Assembly: GCA_937884735.1 (NCBI GenBank)
Contig: CAKZYI010000069.1
Coordinates: forward strand, 1 to 8,423
Length of the DNA: 8,423 bases
Source of the DNA: an uncultured Pleurocapsa sp.
GTDB lineage: Bacteria > Cyanobacteriota > Cyanobacteriia > Cyanobacteriales > Xenococcaceae
Direction: 5' to 3'
Shown here one piece after another: positions 5,344-8,423 of this stretch (positions within the stretch are counted from its first letter, which is position 1; each line of letters starts with the position of its first letter). The notes beneath the pieces were generated by a model. It saw nothing but the letters and a program-made list of their open reading frames with translations, made no database searches and was not told the DNA's origin. The position numbers and the translations under genes were made by a program.

Positions 5344-5871
5344 TCAGCTAAATCCCAAATTACTACCTTTCCCTGCATGAACTTGGGCTAATTTTTCATA
5401 ATTGCGGGCATGTTCTAATAACTCTTCTGCTTGTTCGTCGCTGATCTCTTTAATCTTTTTAGCAGGAATACCCACCACAAGCGATCGCTTTGGGACATCT
5501 TTAGTAACGACACTTCCCGCCCCCACAATACTTCCTGCCCCCACACGAACCCCATCCAAAATAATGGCACCAATACCAATCAAACAGCCTGCTTCTATAT
5601 ATGCAGAATGAATAACTGCACGATGACCAATAGTTACATGATCTTCTAATACCGTAGGTTTGCCAGGATCGCCATGTAAAACCGCCCCATCTTGAATGTT
5701 GCTGTATTTGCCAATAACTATCTGTTCCACATCTCCCCTAACTACTGCGGTATACCAAATACTAGAACCTTCAGCAAGAGAAACATTGCCCATGACGGTA
5801 GCATTATCAGCAACAAAAGCTGCTAAAGAAAGATCTGGATTAGACCAAAAAGAATTTTGCGATCGCGTCAT
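5344..5871 (-). CDS. Gamma-carbonic-anhydrase-like hexapeptide-repeat protein
   Basis: A 175-residue left-handed beta-helix protein of the gamma-CA/YrdA/PaaY group. The hexapeptide pattern runs through most of residues 16-135 (ADNATVMGNVSLAEGSSIWY; VGAGSIVGAGSVV), followed by a C-terminal helix (145-165) that normally packs along the trimer. The three zinc ligands typical of gamma carbonic anhydrases are present: His66 in VLHGD, His83 in IGHRA and His88 in VIHSA. Arg45-Asp47 (VVRGD) and Gln60 (NIQDG), also part of that site, are present too. In cyanobacteria a larger relative, CcmM, organises the carboxysome; this one lacks the RuBisCO-like repeats of CcmM, so it is a stand-alone protein. Activity is possible but many such homologues are inactive. 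The ATG at 5871 has no Shine-Dalgarno site. It is divergent from the next gene across 96 nt. Confidence 0.88.
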   Translation of the reverse strand: MTRSQNSFWSNPDLSLAAFVADNATVMGNVSLAEGSSIWYTAVVRGDVEQIVIGKYSNIQDGAVLHGDPGKPTVLEDHVTIGHRAVIHSAYIEAGCLIGIGAIILDGVRVGAGSIVGAGSVVTKDVPKRSLVVGIPAKKIKEISDEQAEELLEHARNYEKLAQVHAGKGSNLGFS

Positions 5872-5954
5872 AATTTACAAGTCGTAATTTAAAATAAGTG
5901 TTCTCACAAAGCCAAAACAATACAGCTTAATAATAGTAAGCCATGTTATAAGGT

Positions 5955-5960
5955 AGGGGA
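5955..5960 (+). promoter_or_regulatory. Ribosome binding site favouring a TTG start
   Basis: AGGGGA ends 7 nt before the TTG at 5968 but 16 nt before the in-frame ATG at 5977. The spacing suits the TTG, whereas protein length and N-terminal sequence (MNLALQYPVFGPEI) fit the ATG equally well. Confidence 0.45.
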
Positions 5961-5967
5961 ATAATAT

Positions 5968-6483
5968 TTGCAAGATATGAATTTAGCTTTACAATATCCT
6001 GTTTTTGGCCCTGAAATAATCTGTCCTCACTGCCGACAGTCAATCCCTGCTTTGACTTTGACGGATACTTACCTGTGCAACCGTCATGGTGCTTTTGAAG
6101 CAGATCCCAAAATCAAAGAATTAATTCATCTTCCCTCTGGCAGACGCTGGAGGCGTTGGGAAAAGCAGTGGAAACGTCAACACACTCATCCAGACGGTAT
6201 TCGTATTGAAATTCACGAAGCATTAGATGCTTTGTACACAGAAGGCTACCGCGCTACTAAAGTTATTATTGCCTATCGTTATCGAGATTTAGTCAGTTCT
6301 TATTTAGGACGTACTCATCCTTGGCGAGACACTTCAGAATTTAAATCTCCTAAACTATACGGTTTGCCCATAAGCTTTAGTCCAGAACAAGACTATGAAC
6401 CCCATTGGGAAATAATCAATTTTGTTTTAGAAAAAGAGCCAGGAGTTCCACGGCACTATCCCTATCGATTTTTATTTGACTAG
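5968..6483 (+). CDS. Conserved cyanobacterial protein (TIGR02652-like), zinc-ribbon N-terminus
   Basis: A 171-residue protein (168 from the ATG at 5977) that I recognise as the uncharacterised cyanobacterial family TIGR02652. CPHC (residues 19-22) and CNRH (37-40) form a likely zinc-binding ribbon, followed by HGAFEADP. A basic, Trp-rich segment (SGRRWRRWEKQWKRQHTHPD, 57-76) and a conserved-looking EIHEALDALYTEGYRATKVI follow. The ending PRHYPYRFLFD is typical of a complete protein. Function is unknown; the ribbon plus basic patch would suit nucleic-acid or protein contact, but that is a guess. It heads an apparent operon with the VOC-family gene starting 14 nt after its stop. The start is ambiguous: TTG 5968 has the better-placed ribosome binding site, ATG 5977 is the commoner codon. 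Confidence 0.85.
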   Translation: MQDMNLALQYPVFGPEIICPHCRQSIPALTLTDTYLCNRHGAFEADPKIKELIHLPSGRRWRRWEKQWKRQHTHPDGIRIEIHEALDALYTEGYRATKVIIAYRYRDLVSSYLGRTHPWRDTSEFKSPKLYGLPISFSPEQDYEPHWEIINFVLEKEPGVPRHYPYRFLFD

Positions 6484-6497
6484 CCAATAATCAATCA

Positions 6498-6935
6498 ATG
6501 CACCACGCTTCGATTCGTACCGCAGATATACACAAGGCGATCGCTTTTTACGAACAGTTGGGTTTTTCTGTCAAAGAACGTTTTACCACAGGATATACTT
6601 TAGCCTGTTGGATGATGGGGTTGGGGGGCAGAATTGAACTGATTCAAATCCCCGAACCAAAACCCGCACCCGATGCTTTTAATGATGAGCATTATGTGGG
6701 CTACTATCATCTATCTTTCGATCTGACTGATGCAACGCCTGATTTATCTAGCTGGCTTAAGGATTTGACCGAAAAAATTGCGATCGCTACCGTTCTCGAA
6801 GATTCTCCATTAACTCAGCCTGTAAAGGTTTTATTAAAACCCGAACAACAGATGATTGGAGATTTGGTATACGAAGTAGCTTTTATTGCGGATACTGACG
6901 GTCTACCTCTAGAGTTTATCCGAGTTTTAAAATAA
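6498..6935 (+). CDS. VOC-superfamily (glyoxalase I-like) metalloprotein
   Basis: A 145-residue protein with the paired beta-alpha-beta-beta-beta modules of the vicinal oxygen chelate fold. The first module opens with MHHASIRTADIHKAIAFYEQ and GFSVKERF, and ends RIELIQIPEP. The second begins YYHLSFDLTD and ends DGLPLEFIRVLK. Metal ligands in the glyoxalase I pattern are all present: an N-terminal His (2 or 3), Glu47, His71 and Glu139. Lactoylglutathione lyase, which detoxifies methylglyoxal, is one possible role, but the family also includes dioxygenases and epimerases, and the sequence is not a clear match to canonical GloA. It follows the TIGR02652-like gene by 14 nt with no visible promoter between, so they are probably co-transcribed. 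The start has no strong Shine-Dalgarno site. A glutathione S-transferase-like gene lies downstream after 193 nt. Confidence 0.8.
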   Translation: MHHASIRTADIHKAIAFYEQLGFSVKERFTTGYTLACWMMGLGGRIELIQIPEPKPAPDAFNDEHYVGYYHLSFDLTDATPDLSSWLKDLTEKIAIATVLEDSPLTQPVKVLLKPEQQMIGDLVYEVAFIADTDGLPLEFIRVLK

Positions 6936-7117
6936 GCTTTTGCCTGGTTCTAAAAAGATTTAGCGGATTTTAGTGGTGAATTGATTCTAGTCTTTAAACT
7001 AAAGAACGATGCTTTCGATCCTCTAAACAAGCTACATTAACGAAGTCACTCGCAGTATAAGGATCTTGTATCTTTCACCTGAGTAACAATTGTCAAACTA
7101 GAGTTGATACAAATAAT

Positions 7118-7123
7118 AAGGAG
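7118..7123 (+). promoter_or_regulatory. Strong ribosome binding site of the GST-like gene
   Basis: AAGGAG is followed by a 5-nt spacer and the ATG at 7129. This is the best Shine-Dalgarno match in the window and fixes the start. Confidence 0.8.
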
Positions 7124-7128
7124 TTTTA

Positions 7129-7926
7129 ATGCTAGAGCTATATCAATTTGAATTATCTCAATATTCAGAGAAAGTTCGTCTTATTTTAGATTACAAGCAA
7201 TTAGAATATCGCAAAATTGAAGTCACCCCAGGAGTAGGGCAAATTGAGCTAATGCAAAAATCTGGCAGCCGTCAAGTGCCAGTACTAAAGGATGGCAGTA
7301 CCTATGTCTCTGACTCTACAGAAATTGCCCTTTATTTAGAACGTAAATACCCCGAACGTCCAATTATTCCCACTGATTCCTTGGCAAAAGGACAGTGTCT
7401 GTTAATGGAAGAATGGGCAGATGCTTCTATTGGTTTATTGGGAAGAAAAGCATTTATTGGTGCTTTAAATCAAAATCAGAATTTTCGCACTTCAGTATTA
7501 CCAGCCAACACTCCAGATATCCTCAAAACATTCGTAGGTGCAATTCCTGGAGAACTATTAGATGTTTTGGGTACAGGGGTCGGTTTTGGAGGAGATGCCG
7601 TCAAAGAAGCTAAAAAAAGCTTAAAACAAGACTTGGAAGCTTTGTGTCTTATTCTACAAAATCAACCTTATTTGACTGGAGATACTCCAACATTGGCAGA
7701 TTTGACTGTGGCAGGATTGAGTATTTTGTTGAAGTTCCCCTCTGGCTCTTATCTTGATATCCCCGATCCCCTCAAAGGAAAAGGTATTCCAGGGCTGGCA
7801 GACAACATTACTTTTGAACCATTCTTTGCCTGGCGCGATCGCATTTATGCAGATTTTCGTCAGGGTTCTGGCACTTCTATAGGTCCAGGCTCTAGTTCTT
7901 CTCCTACTTCGATTAACATTGAATAG
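7129..7926 (+). CDS. Glutathione S-transferase family protein
   Basis: A 265-residue protein with a thioredoxin-like N-terminal domain and an all-helical C-terminal domain. The N-domain starts LELYQFELSQYSEKVRLILD, with Ser10 and Ser13 at the position of the catalytic Ser/Cys. The cis-Pro is Pro51 in RQVPVL, and Asp62-Ser63 in SDSTEIALYLE replaces the glutathione-binding Glu-Ser. The C-domain has YLTGDTPTLADLTVAG (about 186-201), the N-capping box seen across GSTs. It is longer than a standard 200-220-residue GST: an insertion around 105-150 (about ALNQNQNFRTSVLPANTP through GVGFGG) and a Ser/Gly-rich, probably disordered tail (from about 246, SGTSIGPGSSSSPTS) account for the excess. Substrate is unknown; conjugation or disulfide chemistry in stress defence is the usual role. 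The start is well supported by AAGGAG. It is probably a single-gene transcript. Confidence 0.87.
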   Translation: MLELYQFELSQYSEKVRLILDYKQLEYRKIEVTPGVGQIELMQKSGSRQVPVLKDGSTYVSDSTEIALYLERKYPERPIIPTDSLAKGQCLLMEEWADASIGLLGRKAFIGALNQNQNFRTSVLPANTPDILKTFVGAIPGELLDVLGTGVGFGGDAVKEAKKSLKQDLEALCLILQNQPYLTGDTPTLADLTVAGLSILLKFPSGSYLDIPDPLKGKGIPGLADNITFEPFFAWRDRIYADFRQGSGTSIGPGSSSSPTSINIE

Positions 7927-8028
7927 AACTACTAATTTTTTGTAAAGGGAATTGAGGGTTTAAGATAATTACTCCTTTTCCTTTACCCTTGACATTACCA
8001 ATCAATTTTATTTTGCCAGTAAAATATT

Positions 8029-8423
8029 ATGGAACGTCGTTCTCTACTCAAATGGTTGGGCAGCTTTACTACAGGACTAATTTTAGCTTCTCAAGCCAAT
8101 GCTCAAAGTAAATCAGACAGCAACTCAAGGTCGGATCGATTAGGTAAGCTGCTGCCTCTTAGAACTCTAGGGCGTACAGGGGAAGCTGTAACCATGCTGG
8201 GTATGGGAGGATGGCATTTAGGCAGCTTAAACGAAAGAGATGCCCAAGAATCGATTGAAATAGCTTTACAGGGCGGAGTTCGTTTTTTAGATACGGCACA
8301 GATGTATCAATCTGGAGGTAGCGAAACTCGCATGGGTAAGTTGCTAACTCCCAAATATCGTGATGATATCTATCTCATGACCACAACTACCGCCCGTGAT
8401 GGAGAAAACGCCCGTGGCGATCT
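8029..8423 (+). CDS. Aldo/keto reductase family protein with predicted Tat signal (3' end off the window)
   Basis: The frame is open from the ATG at 8029 to the window end (131 codons plus 2 nt). Residues 1-25 form a signal peptide: twin Arg in ERRSLLKWLG, a hydrophobic core, and an ANA|QS cleavage site, so export through the Tat pathway is likely. The mature part is an NADPH-dependent aldo/keto reductase barrel start: LRTLGRTGEAVTMLGMGGWH, EIALQGGVRFLDTAQMY with catalytic Asp88 and Tyr93, and SETRMGKLL. At the third beta strand the family usually has a catalytic Lys (vflaTK type). Here the text is IYLMTTTTARDGEN with Thr at 119 (ACA, 8383-8385), so that Lys seems to be missing. The His of the tetrad is beyond the window. 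No Shine-Dalgarno site is seen. It follows the GST-like gene by 102 nt, in the same direction. Confidence 0.82.
   Translation, partial: MERRSLLKWLGSFTTGLILASQANAQSKSDSNSRSDRLGKLLPLRTLGRTGEAVTMLGMGGWHLGSLNERDAQESIEIALQGGVRFLDTAQMYQSGGSETRMGKLLTPKYRDDIYLMTTTTARDGENARGD

Larger units (their letters stand above)
35..7842. repeat. HIP1 octamers (GCGATCGC), 12 copies across the window
   Basis: Perfect copies begin at 35, 906, 1862, 2068, 3720, 4550, 4812, 5481, 5859, 6537, 6780 and 7835. A random sequence of this base composition would hold well under one. HIP1 abundance is diagnostic of many cyanobacteria; most copies here sit inside coding regions, only two in the spacer at 1823-2152. Confidence 0.95.

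Noticed and set aside
5402..5887. Several plus-strand open frames of 63-72 codons
   Set aside because: They are antisense to the well-supported gamma-CA-like gene and show no domain.
7090..7117. TTGTCA and AATAAT as a promoter for the GST-like gene
   Set aside because: The implied transcript start would fall at or after the strong ribosome binding site, so the arrangement is not plausible.
7395..7613. Plus-strand open frame of 72 codons
   Set aside because: It lies inside the GST-like gene in another frame.
7942..7986. GTAAAGG/CCTTTAC inverted repeat as a terminator after the GST-like gene
   Set aside because: It has only 7 pairs around a 31-nt loop and no T-run; too weak to call.

Overview
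The window looks like a chromosomal segment of a cyanobacterium. The octamer GCGATCGC (HIP1, the hallmark repeat of many cyanobacterial genomes) occurs 12 times in 8.4 kb. There are short heptanucleotide tandem repeats, and several products belong to families typical of cyanobacteria. The sequence is AT-rich, and most starts lack a good Shine-Dalgarno site. Species cannot be assigned from this window alone.

Left part (1-1822): the 3' portion of rtcB, an RNA ligase gene interrupted by an intein. The intein's start is beyond the left edge. It carries an HNH endonuclease region and a C2H2-type zinc finger, and it ends at a canonical His-Asn/Cys junction at 871/872. The C-extein then reads as RtcB, but two in-frame TAA codons (1565 and 1697) interrupt it before the natural TAG at 1820. 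The first stop lies upstream of the guanylylated catalytic His, so the host gene appears dead, unless there is readthrough or sequence error, while the intein still looks intact. From 1823 to 2152 there is no gene; this stretch holds three copies of a palindromic repeat and one heptamer array.

Middle (2153-2951, minus strand): an apparent two-gene operon. A small Gly-rich two-helix membrane protein comes first, then, 7 nt later, a 150-residue PD-(D/E)XK nuclease resembling the I-Ssp6803I homing endonuclease type. This pair is the best candidate for an undescribed small system, but its function is unknown.

Right-middle (3158-5871): a histidine-phosphatase-family protein (+) converges, with 8 nt between stops, on a lipid kinase (-) whose sequence is strikingly like eukaryotic sphingosine kinases. 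A fourth palindromic repeat and two heptamer arrays follow, then a gamma-carbonic-anhydrase-like hexapeptide protein (-).

Right part (5968-8423, all +): a cyanobacterial conserved zinc-ribbon-like protein followed 14 nt later by a VOC/glyoxalase-like protein (probable operon), then a glutathione S-transferase-family gene with the window's best ribosome binding site. Last is the 5' end of a predicted Tat-exported aldo/keto reductase that seems to lack the usual catalytic Lys. The right part resembles ordinary housekeeping or stress metabolism; the left part is shaped by mobile elements and gene decay.
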